Shown here: positions 43,782 to 52,868 of the stretch, piece after piece
How positions within the stretch are numbered: the stretch's first letter is position 1
Layout: every line of letters begins with the position of its first letter
Assembly (NCBI RefSeq): GCF_023278045.1
Contig: NZ_CP056783.1
Coordinates: 310,001 to 374,000 of the forward strand
Length of the DNA: 64,000 nucleotides
Origin: Flavobacterium sp. K5-23
Lineage (GTDB): Bacteria; Bacteroidota; Bacteroidia; Flavobacteriales; Flavobacteriaceae
Direction of reading: 5' to 3'
The notes under the pieces: model-generated
Told to the model about the DNA's origin: nothing
Seen by the model: the letters and a program-made list of their open reading frames with translations, nothing else
Databases searched by the model: none
Translations under genes and position numbers: made by a program

Positions 43782-45098
43782 ATGATTAAAAAATTCCTTC
43801 TGCTCTCAGTGATTATTTCACAACTTACAATTTCTTGTACAAACGATAGTGGAGACACCCCAGATACTTCAGCTGACAATTTAAACGACCAAATTGCCAA
43901 CATTATCAAACAACCGTATTCAAACTTAACTCCGGCACAACAAAAAGTTAAACTCGAAGCTGAAGCAAATGAAATGCTGCTTCAAATGAAAAAATCAGAA
44001 ACGTCTGGTGCTATTGAAGCGATTCAAAACTTAGGTAACTTACTAGATGTTAGTTCCGTAGATATATTCAATGGTAAAAATGACAACCAAATTGCAGAAA
44101 TCCTTAATGTTTCTGGCGTTTACGGTATCTACTCATGGAATAACACAAAACAAATTTGGGTAAAAACCACTTCCACTACTGAGTTGAAATTTGTTTTTCC
44201 AGCAAAGAAAAGTCAAACTATAAACAATGCTTCTTTATCTTCAAAGGCTATTTCATCTGATATTAAAGTGAAAATAAGGGACAGTTACAACTGGCAATCT
44301 GGAACTACTATAAATGATGAGTTTTACTTACCAACTTCAGTAGATGCAATTTTAACTATTGACAATGTGCAAGCGGCTACTTTCGCAACTAATGCGAAAT
44401 ATTCAAACGGTAAAGAAACGCCAGACGACTCTAGTTTTAAAATGGCTTTAAATGATGGTTACACTTTCGAAATTAGCGGTAAAAAAGGAGATCCAAATTC
44501 AGCTAAATCAACATTTACATTTAACGGTAAAAACTTAGTGTCATTTACATCTGGAAGTACTGCTAAAATTGACGAATTACTGAAAGATGATGCATTAGTT
44601 TCTTACAGAGGAAAAGCAAACGGGCTTGTACAGATCATGGATAATTTCATGATTGTGGCTGATATGGATATTACTGGATTAGCTAATGATGAAGCTGCAT
44701 TAGAAAAAACATTGGTAGAACCTGATTATAATAGTAGTACTTATTACTCAAAAATAAATGATTATAACAAAGCCTATTCTGAAGGAGAGGTTCTTGCAAA
44801 GAACAAAAATACAAAACTGATTCTTGTATCTAAAAAAGATGGAACAAAAATCGCTGACGTGATCCAAAAATCTGAAAAAGGATATAGTTACACCCATCAT
44901 TACGAGTGGAATGTATCTGGAAAATACTGGTCTTGGAATTCAAATACCACTGGTATGACTTATCAAGAATATGATGAAGTACTTTACCTAAAATTCAATG
45001 ACACTACCGAAGTTGAAATGAGTGTTTATTTCTCTACAGGATTTGATGCACTTGAAACTAAATTTGAGAACTTCTTAAAATCTTTTGAAAGACATTAA
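43782..45098 (+). CDS. Uncharacterised 438-residue lipoprotein
   Basis: A lipoprotein of unknown function: signal and lipobox in the first 19 residues (LTISCTND, Cys19), then a helical region (QQKVKLEAEANEMLLQMKKSE near 60-80) and a beta-rich body. Notable segments are TSGAIEAIQNLGNLL, SWNNTKQIWVKTTSTTELKFVFPAKKSQ, and a C-terminal TTEVEMSVYFSTGFDALE. I do not recognise the family. It has a recognisable promoter and ends at a bidirectional terminator. Confidence 0.7.
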   Translation: MIKKFLLLSVIISQLTISCTNDSGDTPDTSADNLNDQIANIIKQPYSNLTPAQQKVKLEAEANEMLLQMKKSETSGAIEAIQNLGNLLDVSSVDIFNGKNDNQIAEILNVSGVYGIYSWNNTKQIWVKTTSTTELKFVFPAKKSQTINNASLSSKAISSDIKVKIRDSYNWQSGTTINDEFYLPTSVDAILTIDNVQAATFATNAKYSNGKETPDDSSFKMALNDGYTFEISGKKGDPNSAKSTFTFNGKNLVSFTSGSTAKIDELLKDDALVSYRGKANGLVQIMDNFMIVADMDITGLANDEAALEKTLVEPDYNSSTYYSKINDYNKAYSEGEVLAKNKNTKLILVSKKDGTKIADVIQKSEKGYSYTHHYEWNVSGKYWSWNSNTTGMTYQEYDEVLYLKFNDTTEVEMSVYFSTGFDALETKFENFLKSFERH

Positions 45099-45120
45099 TT
45101 CTTCTTTCCTGATGATTTTA

Positions 45121-45159
45121 AATGAGGCTGTTTTTTAAAACAGCCTCATTTTTTTTTAG
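45121..45159. terminator. Bidirectional terminator between lipoprotein and DUF4249 genes
   Basis: AATGAGGCTGTTTT pairs with AAAACAGCCTCATT in a long perfect stem with a T-run. The stem overlaps the last codon of the DUF4249 gene. Confidence 0.88.
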
Positions 45160-46000
45160 GCGTCTGTATAGAAACGGTGCTTTGTCCGTAGCCTGCCCAG
45201 ATACCCAGACCACCAATGATGTTCGATTTCAAGCTTGTATTCGATGGATAGATAGGGTTTCTACCATTCACAATTTCATTTTGCCAACTATTCCAAAAAT
45301 CAAAAGCCTCTTTGTTTAAGGTTCTTAATTTGACATAAATTAAATCACCATCAGTGAAATAAGGTTTGAATTTTGCTTTGGGAAAAATTAATACTCCCCT
45401 ATTGATTTGCATAGAAACAGAAGCCGAAGTAAAACTGTCATCATTAAGGTTCCCATAAAAAGCAGGCACAAAAACAGGTTCTTCTTTATCTATTCTTGTT
45501 GTGACTTGGTAGTAATTCTTCTCTAAAACGGGATCGTCAAATTCTATGAAAACATAGCCCGTCGAATCCTTTGGATTGTCTTTGATATAAGTAGCTTTTT
45601 TTAAAACAACCGTTTTAGGGATTGTTGTAGTTGCTTGAATTACCCTGTCTAAATATTCAATTTTCAACGTATAGTTTTTTCCAACTTCTCCAAGTATTTC
45701 ATTTCCGTAATAAACAAATGGAGGAATCCTGTCATTATTCCTTTTCAACTTCAAAATCTCTTCCCTTTGTCCATCGGAAACGGTAATCTTAGCAGAACGA
45801 ATAACGTGGTTTAAAATAGTTGTAGAATCTATAGCCGTTGCAATAGGAATACTTCTGGACAAAATGACTTGCGGATAATCGCCCGCTTCAATCCAACCTT
45901 CGACAACAATCTTGGATTCTATACCGACACTCTTATCAAAATCATCCTGATTACAACTTAACAACAGCATACAAAAAGACAATACGATTAACTGCTTCAT
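45146..46000 (-). CDS. DUF4249 lipoprotein (TonB receptor partner)
   Basis: A 284-residue lipoprotein with lipobox Cys16 (LLLSC), and a beta-rich body typical of DUF4249: SKIVVEGWIEAGDYPQVILSRSIP near 28-50 and ITVSDGQREEILKLKRN near 70. The family is nearly always next to a SusC-like TonB receptor and probably helps substrate capture on the cell surface. The receptor lies directly upstream, five bases away, supporting an operon. The final codons AAA AAA AAA TGA lie in the terminator stem. Confidence 0.9.
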   Translation of the reverse strand: MKQLIVLSFCMLLLSCNQDDFDKSVGIESKIVVEGWIEAGDYPQVILSRSIPIATAIDSTTILNHVIRSAKITVSDGQREEILKLKRNNDRIPPFVYYGNEILGEVGKNYTLKIEYLDRVIQATTTIPKTVVLKKATYIKDNPKDSTGYVFIEFDDPVLEKNYYQVTTRIDKEEPVFVPAFYGNLNDDSFTSASVSMQINRGVLIFPKAKFKPYFTDGDLIYVKLRTLNKEAFDFWNSWQNEIVNGRNPIYPSNTSLKSNIIGGLGIWAGYGQSTVSIQTPKKK

Positions 46001-46005
46001 TTTTT

Positions 46006-48297
46006 TTAAAATTTAAATCTCCAACTTATAGATGGCAATATGGAGTATAATGTTTTTCGTTCTGGTTTGACTTCTATTTTTTCTTTGTCTTTATCAATCG
46101 TGACATTCAAAACTACGTATATCGGATTTTCGATATTGAACGTATTGAATATTGAAAAATTAAGAGCGCTTTCCCTTCCCCTTGTCTTAATAAAGTAATA
46201 ATTTACGGAAAGATCGGTGCGAATATAATTGGGCATTTGGGCATTATTATATTTACCATATTCTTTTACAGGATTATTATTTATAAAATACCAGGAGGTT
46301 GGCATTGTAAAACGGTTTCCCGAACTGAAAATTTGAGTTAATCCGAAATCCCATTTCAAATTTAAATCAAAAGTCCCCACCAGAGCTAAATTATGTCTTC
46401 TGTCGTATTTTGCATAATAACGGGCTCCCTCATTAATCTCTTCAAATTGGCGATTGGACCAGCTCAAGGTATAACTCAACCATCCTTTAAATCTTCCGCT
46501 GTCTTTTTTTAACATCCATTCTAAACCATACGATTCACCATTCCCTATCAAGATGTCGTTTTTGAATGTTGTGATCTCATTAAATTGTGTTACTCCATAA
46601 GGATATTCAATCAAATGATTCATGGAACGGTAGAATCCGTTCAGCGAAGAATTAAATTGTTTTGTCAATATGCGGCTTCCTCCAACTGAAAATTCATTGG
46701 AACTTTGTGCCGGAATCCCATCAGAACTGGCAACCCAAAAATCAGTGGGAATACCAACACTTGATGTTGTGATTAAATTCAGATATTGATTTTGACGGGT
46801 GTAAGAGGCAAAAAAAGAAGTGTTTTTATGAGGGTAATAATTCAATAGCATTCGGGGTTCTAAATGTAAAAAAGTAGTTTCTCCCTTGTCAGACAGGTAA
46901 TAATTCATTCTTAAACCTAATTCCGCATATACTTTCTCCATTAATTTAGGCTTTGCACTTGTATATAAAGCCAGACTATTAGCGGTACTGATTACGGCTT
47001 GTTTATCAATATTATTTGAACTCAGATTATTAACTTCAATTTTTTGAGGTTGCAATTTATGATTGGTATACTGCAGACCCGTTTCGAATGGTATTGAATT
47101 TATCAAATACCGAACGGAGTTTGAAAACCCAAAATCTTGAACATAGGAAGATATGCCCATTTGAACTGTGGCTTGCTCCATATGTAAATTGTTACCATAA
47201 CGGGTAAAATAAATTGCGTTTGACATAACCACAGCATCTGAAACCTGATATTTCCAAGCTGACGAAACAACTGTATTACTCCATTTCAACTTTGCATTTA
47301 AATTCAAATTAGAATCATTAATCTCCAACTTATCACCGCTTACAAAAGCGTCAATTGTCAGAAGCTGTTTTTTGGAAAGCTCCGCTACTAATGTCATATT
47401 ACCATCGGCAAAACCATATTGCAATCCTTTGACATCACTATCTTCTTTATTTTTTTTTGATTCGAATAAAGGAGCAACTATCTCATCGATGTATGTTTTT
47501 CTTCCTGAAAGATACAATCCAACTTTATCATTTAAAGGCACCGAAAATGTAGCCTGTGAAGCTAACAAACCCAAATTACCCTGAACCGAGAATTCAGCGG
47601 GCACCTTCTTATTAGGCATTACTAAAACCGTAGAACTCAATCGTCCGCCATTTTTCGGATCTGAATTTGATTTGTCAAATTGCACTTCTTGAATGTGATT
47701 CGCATTATAAAAAGGAAAAACACCTAATAAATGTGCCATTCCATACACAGTTGCATCTGCATATAGCATTAAATTATGTCCAGGATCACTCCCACGAACG
47801 TATAAATAGCCATTTGCGTCTCCTGAATTCTGAACACCCGGGGTTAGTTGCAGCAGTTTTATTATATCTGTTGTACCCATTATTGAGGGTACTGATGCCA
47901 ATTTACTGGGAATAAACGACAGCTTACTTCCTGAAGTTATCGAAATTGATTTTTTAGAATTAGATAAAACCACCACCTCATTTAATGCGCCGCTATCTCG
48001 TATTAAGATCAAGTCAAGTGACGTATCCTTTAGTATGTTTTCTTTTAGATAATGTGACACAAAGCCGATGCAACTCACTTCAATTGAACAAAAACCAGTT
48101 GGGATTTTCATTGAATATACTCCTATTGAATCTGTTATTGAGTTAAAAACAGTGTTGTCAGCAATAATGGTTAGGTTTGCTCCAATTATTGGCAGTTTGC
48201 TTTGATCTAATATTGTCCCTTTTACTTCAATATCTGACTGGGCATAAACTTCAACTCCACAAAAGAACAAAAAAGAAAATAAGAAAATTGCTTTCAA
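46006..48297 (-). CDS. TonB-dependent outer-membrane receptor
   Basis: A 763-residue receptor. After a signal peptide (1-19, VYAQ) comes a carboxypeptidase-regulatory-like domain (about 20-105: VKGTILDQSKLPIIGANL). The plug domain is at about 110-230 (NEVVVLSNSKKS, LLQLTPGVQNSGDANGYLYVRGSDPGHNLMLYADATVY), followed by a barrel. This is the smaller, non-SusC-length TonB type, and it pairs with the DUF4249 lipoprotein. The start is TTG 48297: a TAA lies three bases upstream in frame, and no ATG is available in the signal peptide. The substrate is unknown. Confidence 0.9.
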   Translation of the reverse strand: MKAIFLFSFLFFCGVEVYAQSDIEVKGTILDQSKLPIIGANLTIIADNTVFNSITDSIGVYSMKIPTGFCSIEVSCIGFVSHYLKENILKDTSLDLILIRDSGALNEVVVLSNSKKSISITSGSKLSFIPSKLASVPSIMGTTDIIKLLQLTPGVQNSGDANGYLYVRGSDPGHNLMLYADATVYGMAHLLGVFPFYNANHIQEVQFDKSNSDPKNGGRLSSTVLVMPNKKVPAEFSVQGNLGLLASQATFSVPLNDKVGLYLSGRKTYIDEIVAPLFESKKNKEDSDVKGLQYGFADGNMTLVAELSKKQLLTIDAFVSGDKLEINDSNLNLNAKLKWSNTVVSSAWKYQVSDAVVMSNAIYFTRYGNNLHMEQATVQMGISSYVQDFGFSNSVRYLINSIPFETGLQYTNHKLQPQKIEVNNLSSNNIDKQAVISTANSLALYTSAKPKLMEKVYAELGLRMNYYLSDKGETTFLHLEPRMLLNYYPHKNTSFFASYTRQNQYLNLITTSSVGIPTDFWVASSDGIPAQSSNEFSVGGSRILTKQFNSSLNGFYRSMNHLIEYPYGVTQFNEITTFKNDILIGNGESYGLEWMLKKDSGRFKGWLSYTLSWSNRQFEEINEGARYYAKYDRRHNLALVGTFDLNLKWDFGLTQIFSSGNRFTMPTSWYFINNNPVKEYGKYNNAQMPNYIRTDLSVNYYFIKTRGRESALNFSIFNTFNIENPIYVVLNVTIDKDKEKIEVKPERKTLYSILPSISWRFKF

Positions 48298-48318
48298 AGC
48301 TTAGCATTTAATGAGCGG

Positions 48319-48326
48319 CAAAAGTA
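48319..48326 (-). promoter_or_regulatory. -7 box of the TonB receptor gene
   Basis: On the minus strand the sequence is TACTTTTG, matching TAnnTTTG. It lies 21 bases before the TTG start, giving a very short leader. Confidence 0.55.
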
Positions 48327-48480
48327 GGAATTATTTCGCAATACTCTTAGTCCCAAAGAAGGATTAGACAAATTAAAATGAATACTGTCTATAAGTATTT
48401 CAATCCCCTATGCCTTACACTAATTTCATAAATAAAAACAACATCGATTAGACCGAATAGTCTATTTCAATTCTTTCATT

Positions 48481-48596
48481 GCGTGAGGGATAAAAGCGGA
48501 AATCCTTTTTATTATGGAGCGATAGCGGAATAATAAAAAGATTATAGCGAATAGCCCGACCACGCTGTAACGCTAGTGAAAGCGTGGTCACGCCCA
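48481..48596. repeat. Dispersed repeat, copy B (GCGTGAGGGAT ... GTGGTCACGCCC)
   Basis: Begins GCGTGAGGGATAAAAGCGG and ends GCGTGGTCACGCCC. An internal hairpin GACCACGCT/AGCGTGGTC lies at 48558-48589. The ends match copy A at 16601-16695 (in reverse orientation). It carries no open reading frame. Confidence 0.75.
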
Positions 48597-48741
48597 AATT
48601 ATTTTATCGAGTTACTCACTTAAAAACCAATATTAAGTATAATAAACTCAAACTTTATTATAGTTTTTAATGACTGTGAATACTTTAGAGTAGCATTAAC
48701 AAAATGAAATATTTACATTTTAATCAATAACACACCCCTAA

Positions 48742-48757
48742 CCCCTCTCAAGAGGGG
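48742..48757. repeat. CCCCTCT/AGAGGGG short inverted repeat
   Basis: CCCCTCTCAAGAGGGG within ACCCCTAACCCCTCTCAAGA, a motif I recall as frequent in flavobacterial intergenic DNA. Role unknown. Confidence 0.6.
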
Positions 48758-48817
48758 AATTCGCCCCCCGTTAATATTTAACCTTTAGTTGTTTATTAAG
48801 TAAATAAGGCGATTATT

Positions 48818-49531
48818 TTATTTTAATTTTTGCAAATACATATTTACCACATTCTCTAATCCAAGATAAATTGACTCGGAAATTAAAGCGTGACCTATGG
48901 AAACCTCGAGTAATCCTGGGATGTTTTGATTAAAAAACTGGATGTTATCTAAACTTAGATCATGGCCTGCATTGATTCCTAATCCTAACTCATTAGCCAA
49001 AACCGCTGATTTCACGTAAGGATCAATTCCGTTTTTATTCCCCAGTCCGTATTGATGCGCAAAAGATTCCGTGTACAATTCTATTCTTTCGGTTCCAATT
49101 AGTTTAGCCCCTTCAATCATTTCGAGAACAGGATCAACAAAAATGGAAGTTCTAATTCCGTTACGTTGAAATTCCTGAACAATTTCGGTTAAAAAAGAAG
49201 CGTGTTTTACCGTATCCCAACCCGCATTAGAAGTAATAGCATCCACTGCATCAGGAACCAAAGTAACTTGTGTTGGTTTTATTTCAAGAACTAAGTCTAT
49301 AAATGTTTTCTCTGGATTTCCTTCTATATTATATTCAGTATAGACGATCGATTTTAGATCTCTAGCATCTTGATAACGTATGTGACGTTCATCAGGACGA
49401 GGGTGAATCGTAATTCCTTCCCCGCCAAATTTTTGAATATCAGTTGCTACTTTTAATAAATCTGGCACATTTCCTCCACGCGCATTTCGTAAAGTAGCTA
49501 TTTTATTGATGTTTACACTTAACTTAGTCAT
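48818..49531 (-). CDS. pdxJ: Pyridoxine 5'-phosphate synthase PdxJ
   Basis: The TIM-barrel enzyme that joins 1-deoxyxylulose 5-phosphate and 3-amino-1-hydroxyacetone phosphate to make pyridoxine 5'-phosphate, the last step of the DXP-dependent vitamin B6 route. The 237-residue length matches the family. Landmarks are LSVNINKIATLRNARGG at the start, GGEGITIHPRPDERHIR near 38-54, and GLGINAGHDLSLDNI near 189-203. I chose ATG 49531 over an alternative 51 bases upstream, since it gives the family start MTKLSVNINK. Confidence 0.94.
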   Translation of the reverse strand: MTKLSVNINKIATLRNARGGNVPDLLKVATDIQKFGGEGITIHPRPDERHIRYQDARDLKSIVYTEYNIEGNPEKTFIDLVLEIKPTQVTLVPDAVDAITSNAGWDTVKHASFLTEIVQEFQRNGIRTSIFVDPVLEMIEGAKLIGTERIELYTESFAHQYGLGNKNGIDPYVKSAVLANELGLGINAGHDLSLDNIQFFNQNIPGLLEVSIGHALISESIYLGLENVVNMYLQKLK

Positions 49532-49645
49532 AAGAACATATATTGATTGTGGTAAAACTATTTTATTTTGACAAAAATACAAAGTAAAACTTAGGAGTTT
49601 TTGCCTTTTTTTGATTATTTTGCATGAAATATTGAGGATTTATTT

Positions 49646-50305
49646 ATGGCAGAAATAGCAGACTATATTAACACTGATTTTAAAGCGATTGACAGCCACG
49701 AAACTATTGCGGCCGTAAGGGATTTTTTTGCCGAATTGAATTTTTCGCATTTTCCGGTAATCGATGACGATATATATATAGGTAGCATATCATCTGATGA
49801 CATTGAAACTTTTGATAGCGACAAAAAAGTTATCGATTATAAATACACGCTTGAAGGCTTTTTTGCAAGAACAGATTCTATTTGGCTTGAAGTATTAGAA
49901 GTGTTTGCAAAAAATCATTCTAATTTAATTCCAGTCTTGGATGAAAACAATAACTATGTAGGCTATTATGAAATAGAAGACATTATGTCGTTTTTTCATC
50001 ATACTACATTTTTAAAAGAACAAGGTAAAATTATTATTGTCAAAAAAGGAGTTCTAGATTATTCCATGAGCCAAATCACTCAAATCGTAGAGAGTAATAA
50101 CGGAAAGCTTCTTGGCCTTTTCATATCAGATTCTGATATTGATAGTGTCGAAGTAACAATCAAAATAAGTTCTGGAGCGTTAAATGAAATTGTTCAAACT
50201 TTTAGAAGGTATAATTATGAAATTATCTCAGAACACAATGAAGACAATTACATAACCAATTTAAAAGAACGAGCTGATTATTTAGACCGTTACCTTAATA
50301 TGTAA
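49646..50305 (+). CDS. CBS-pair protein with C-terminal ACT-like domain
   Basis: A 219-residue protein with two CBS motifs (about 1-60 and 65-125: FSHFPVIDDDIYIGSISSDDI and NLIPVLDENNNYVGYYEIEDIM) that usually bind adenine nucleotides. The C-terminal part (IIIVKKGVLDYSMSQITQIVESN...VEVTIKISSGALNEIVQTFRRYNYEI) looks like an ACT domain. It is a cytoplasmic sensor of unknown target. It is 67 bases upstream of NAD kinase and probably in the same transcription unit as the envelope cluster. Confidence 0.88.
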   Translation: MAEIADYINTDFKAIDSHETIAAVRDFFAELNFSHFPVIDDDIYIGSISSDDIETFDSDKKVIDYKYTLEGFFARTDSIWLEVLEVFAKNHSNLIPVLDENNNYVGYYEIEDIMSFFHHTTFLKEQGKIIIVKKGVLDYSMSQITQIVESNNGKLLGLFISDSDIDSVEVTIKISSGALNEIVQTFRRYNYEIISEHNEDNYITNLKERADYLDRYLNM

Positions 50306-50372
50306 TTGCACGTTAAATACGGGAAGCCATTCTATCTTAGAGTCAAAAACTTTTAAAAGATCACCAAATAAA

Positions 50373-51257
50373 ATGAAAGTAGCCATTTACGGTCAATATT
50401 ATCAAAACAGCACTGAACCTATAATTAAGGACATCTTTGTTTTTTTTAATAAAAGTAATGTAGAATTAGTGATTGAATCTAATTTCTTAGATATGCTTTA
50501 CGAAAAAAGCATCGTGACTAAAGAGTACAATACTTTCTCGTACCATACTGAACTGGATGATAGTTTTGATATGCTAATTAGCATAGGTGGAGATGGTACT
50601 ATTTTGAGGGCTGCCACACTAGTTCGTGATTCCGGCATACCCATTTTAGGGATTAATGCAGGTAGATTAGGGTTCCTGGCTACTGTTCAAAAAGAGAACA
50701 TTGATGAATTTCTACAAATTGTAATTGACAAAAAGTACACGCTTTCAAAAAGAACATTACTTAGCCTTTCTTGCATTCCTAAAAACGAATCTCTTCAGGA
50801 CATCAATTTCGCCATGAATGAAATTACCGTTAGTAGAAAAGACACTACCTCGATGATTACAATTGACACGTATCTAAATGATGAATTTTTAAATTCTTAC
50901 TGGGCTGACGGGTTAATAGTATCAACTCCAACCGGTTCTACTGGTTACTCTTTAAGCTGTGGCGGCCCAATATTAACTCCAGATGTAAAAAGTCTAGTTA
51001 TAACACCAATCGCCCCTCATAATCTTAATGCAAGACCACTTGTTATACCAGACGAAACAGAAATTCGACTAAAAGTATCAGGTAGAGAAGAACATTATTT
51101 AGTTTCCTTAGATTCCCGAATTACCTCCGTGAAAAACGAATCAATTTTAACCATTAGAAAAACACCTTTTCAAATAAATATGGTAGAAATTCCGAACGAA
51201 ACTTTTTTTAAGACATTACGCACAAAGTTACTTTGGGGAGAAGATAAAAGAAATTAA
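50373..51257 (+). CDS. nadK: NAD kinase
   Basis: Phosphorylates NAD to NADP with ATP or polyphosphate. The 294-residue enzyme carries the defining GGDGT motif near residues 68-72 (ISIGGDGTILRA), the NAGRLGFLA stretch near 88-96, NEITVSRKD near 149, and the second signature TPTGSTGYSLSCGGPI near 186-201. The start is ATG 50373. It lies between the CBS gene and a promoter upstream of porG, so porG onward may be transcribed separately. Confidence 0.95.
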   Translation: MKVAIYGQYYQNSTEPIIKDIFVFFNKSNVELVIESNFLDMLYEKSIVTKEYNTFSYHTELDDSFDMLISIGGDGTILRAATLVRDSGIPILGINAGRLGFLATVQKENIDEFLQIVIDKKYTLSKRTLLSLSCIPKNESLQDINFAMNEITVSRKDTTSMITIDTYLNDEFLNSYWADGLIVSTPTGSTGYSLSCGGPILTPDVKSLVITPIAPHNLNARPLVIPDETEIRLKVSGREEHYLVSLDSRITSVKNESILTIRKTPFQINMVEIPNETFFKTLRTKLLWGEDKRN

Positions 51258-51382
51258 TTGTTTTTTTAATTAGTTACTATACGAATCCACCTGTTTTAAC
51301 CGTTTCTTCTTAAACAAATCACCTTTCAATCGTTATCCCACTTTTTATTTTTTAAAAAACAGGACATTTAACAATATGAATA

Positions 51383-51411
51383 TTGATTCGTATCGATAAT
51401 TATTATATTTG
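51383..51411 (+). promoter_or_regulatory. Promoter of the porG-uppS-bamA-skp cluster
   Basis: A TTG at 51383-51385 and a -7 box TATATTTG at 51404-51411 are spaced by 18 bases, close to the Bacteroidota TTG-N19-TAnnTTTG layout. The porG ATG follows 18 bases later. Confidence 0.6.
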
Positions 51412-51429
51412 CACGCAATTTTTAATTCA

Positions 51430-52113
51430 ATGGTTAAATTATTTAATTTATTTCTTTTATTGTTTCTTGGAATTTCAACACAGGCACAGATTCACGAAAT
51501 CGGTGTGTTTGTAGGGGGAAGTAACTTTATTGGAGACGTGGGACCAACAACCTATATAGCTCCAAATGAGCCTGCTTTAGGGTTGCTTTATAAATGGAAC
51601 AAAAGCCCAAGACATGCATATCGTTTTTCATATACACAGTCAAAAATAAGTTCAAACGACCTAAACTCTAAGGAGACTAGCAGAAGTCAAAGGGGCTATC
51701 ATTTTGAAAATAATATAAAAGAAGTATCTTTAGGCCTTGAATTTAATTTTTTTGATTTCGACCTTCATAATTTAAAAAATAAAACAACCCCTTATGTCTA
51801 TTCTGGGTTAAGTTATTTTAGACACGATGAGTTGTATATTTTAGCAGGAGAAACAAGAAAAGATAAAAGCGCGAATTCGATTGCTGTACCAATGATCATA
51901 GGAATAAAGTCTAAATTTAGTCCTAATTTTATTTTAGCGATAGAAGTTGGAGCTCGATATTCTTTTTCAGACAATCTTGACGGAAGTAATTCGGAAAATG
52001 AAAATTTAAAATATTTACAATTTGGAAATTTGAATAATAATGATTGGTATGTTTTCTCTGGGGTTACTTTAACCTATACCTTTGGGAATTCGCCTTGTTA
52101 TTGTGCGGAATAA
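51430..52113 (+). CDS. porG: DUF6089 outer-membrane protein, PorG-like (type IX secretion)
   Basis: A 227-residue exported beta-barrel protein. The signal peptide is residues 1-20 (FLGISTQAQ). The mature part is strand-rich: EIGVFVGGSNFIGDVGPTTYI, SLGLEFNFFDFDL, and NDWYVFSGVTLTYTFG. In F. johnsoniae PorG (DUF6089) is a type IX secretion component that lies beside uppS, as here. I chose ATG 51430 over a TTG 21 bases upstream, because that TTG lies in the -7 box. The family is likely; the T9SS role is inferred from synteny and was not checked. Confidence 0.75.
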   Translation: MVKLFNLFLLLFLGISTQAQIHEIGVFVGGSNFIGDVGPTTYIAPNEPALGLLYKWNKSPRHAYRFSYTQSKISSNDLNSKETSRSQRGYHFENNIKEVSLGLEFNFFDFDLHNLKNKTTPYVYSGLSYFRHDELYILAGETRKDKSANSIAVPMIIGIKSKFSPNFILAIEVGARYSFSDNLDGSNSENENLKYLQFGNLNNNDWYVFSGVTLTYTFGNSPCYCAE

Positions 52114-52120
52114 TATAAAA

Positions 52121-52861
52121 ATGGACTTACTAGATACTATCGATAAAAATAATTTACCCAAACATTTAGCCATAATAATGGATGGAAATGGACGTTGGGC
52201 AAAAAAACAAGGGCTTCTAAGAGCTTTTGGCCACGAAAGAGGCACTAAATCCGTAAAAGAAATTATCAAATCAAGTGCTAAACTAGGCATTGAGAACCTT
52301 ACTTTATATGCTTTTTCAACAGAAAACTGGAACAGACCTAAGTTAGAAGTTGACACTTTAATGAAGATATTAATCAATTCATTAAAAAAAGAACTGCCAA
52401 CACTTGAGAAAAACAACATCAAACTGAATGCAATAGGGAATTTAGAAAAAATGCCTAAATCAGCACAGAAGGAACTTATTGATGTAATTGAAAAAACAAA
52501 GAACAACACCCGAATGACTTTAACCCTTGCATTAAGCTATGGTGCCAGGGAAGAAATAACGAATGCTATTAAGCAAATTAGTGATAAAGTTAAAAATAAT
52601 ATAATTTCAATAGACGCTATTGACGATTCCATTATAAATGAGCATCTTTACACGCATAATCTACCGGATGTAGATTTATTAATACGAACAAGTGGAGAAC
52701 ATAGAGTAAGTAATTTCCTGTTATGGCAGATAGCCTATGCGGAATTTTATTTTACAGAAATATTATGGCCTGACTTTACAGAACAAAATTTATATGAGGC
52801 TATTATTAGTTACCAAAAAAGAGAACGTAGATTTGGAAAAACAAGTGAACAAATTAAATAA
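52121..52861 (+). CDS. uppS: Undecaprenyl diphosphate synthase
   Basis: Makes the C55 isoprenoid carrier lipid for peptidoglycan and O-antigen synthesis. The 246-residue enzyme shows the active-site motif HLAIIMDGNGRWAKKQG near 14-30, LTLYAFSTENWNRP near 66-79, RMTLTLALSYGAREEI near 132-147 and RTSGEHRVSNFLLWQIAYAEF near 189-209. I chose ATG 52121 over an earlier start inside porG, because it gives the family MDLLDTIDKN N-terminus. It follows porG by seven bases. Confidence 0.95.
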   Translation: MDLLDTIDKNNLPKHLAIIMDGNGRWAKKQGLLRAFGHERGTKSVKEIIKSSAKLGIENLTLYAFSTENWNRPKLEVDTLMKILINSLKKELPTLEKNNIKLNAIGNLEKMPKSAQKELIDVIEKTKNNTRMTLTLALSYGAREEITNAIKQISDKVKNNIISIDAIDDSIINEHLYTHNLPDVDLLIRTSGEHRVSNFLLWQIAYAEFYFTEILWPDFTEQNLYEAIISYQKRERRFGKTSEQIK

Positions 52862-52868
52862 TTTTTTA

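Larger units (their letters stand above)
48298..48817. other. 520-bp gene-free stretch with repeats
   Basis: It separates the TonB receptor from pdxJ, both on the minus strand. It holds the receptor promoter, a dispersed repeat (48481-48596) and a short palindrome (48742-48757). No gene or RNA is recognised in the remainder. Confidence 0.6.

Noticed and set aside
52737..52868. Upstream start for bamA
   Set aside because: It would overlap uppS by over 100 bases. The GTG at 52869 gives a proper signal peptide.
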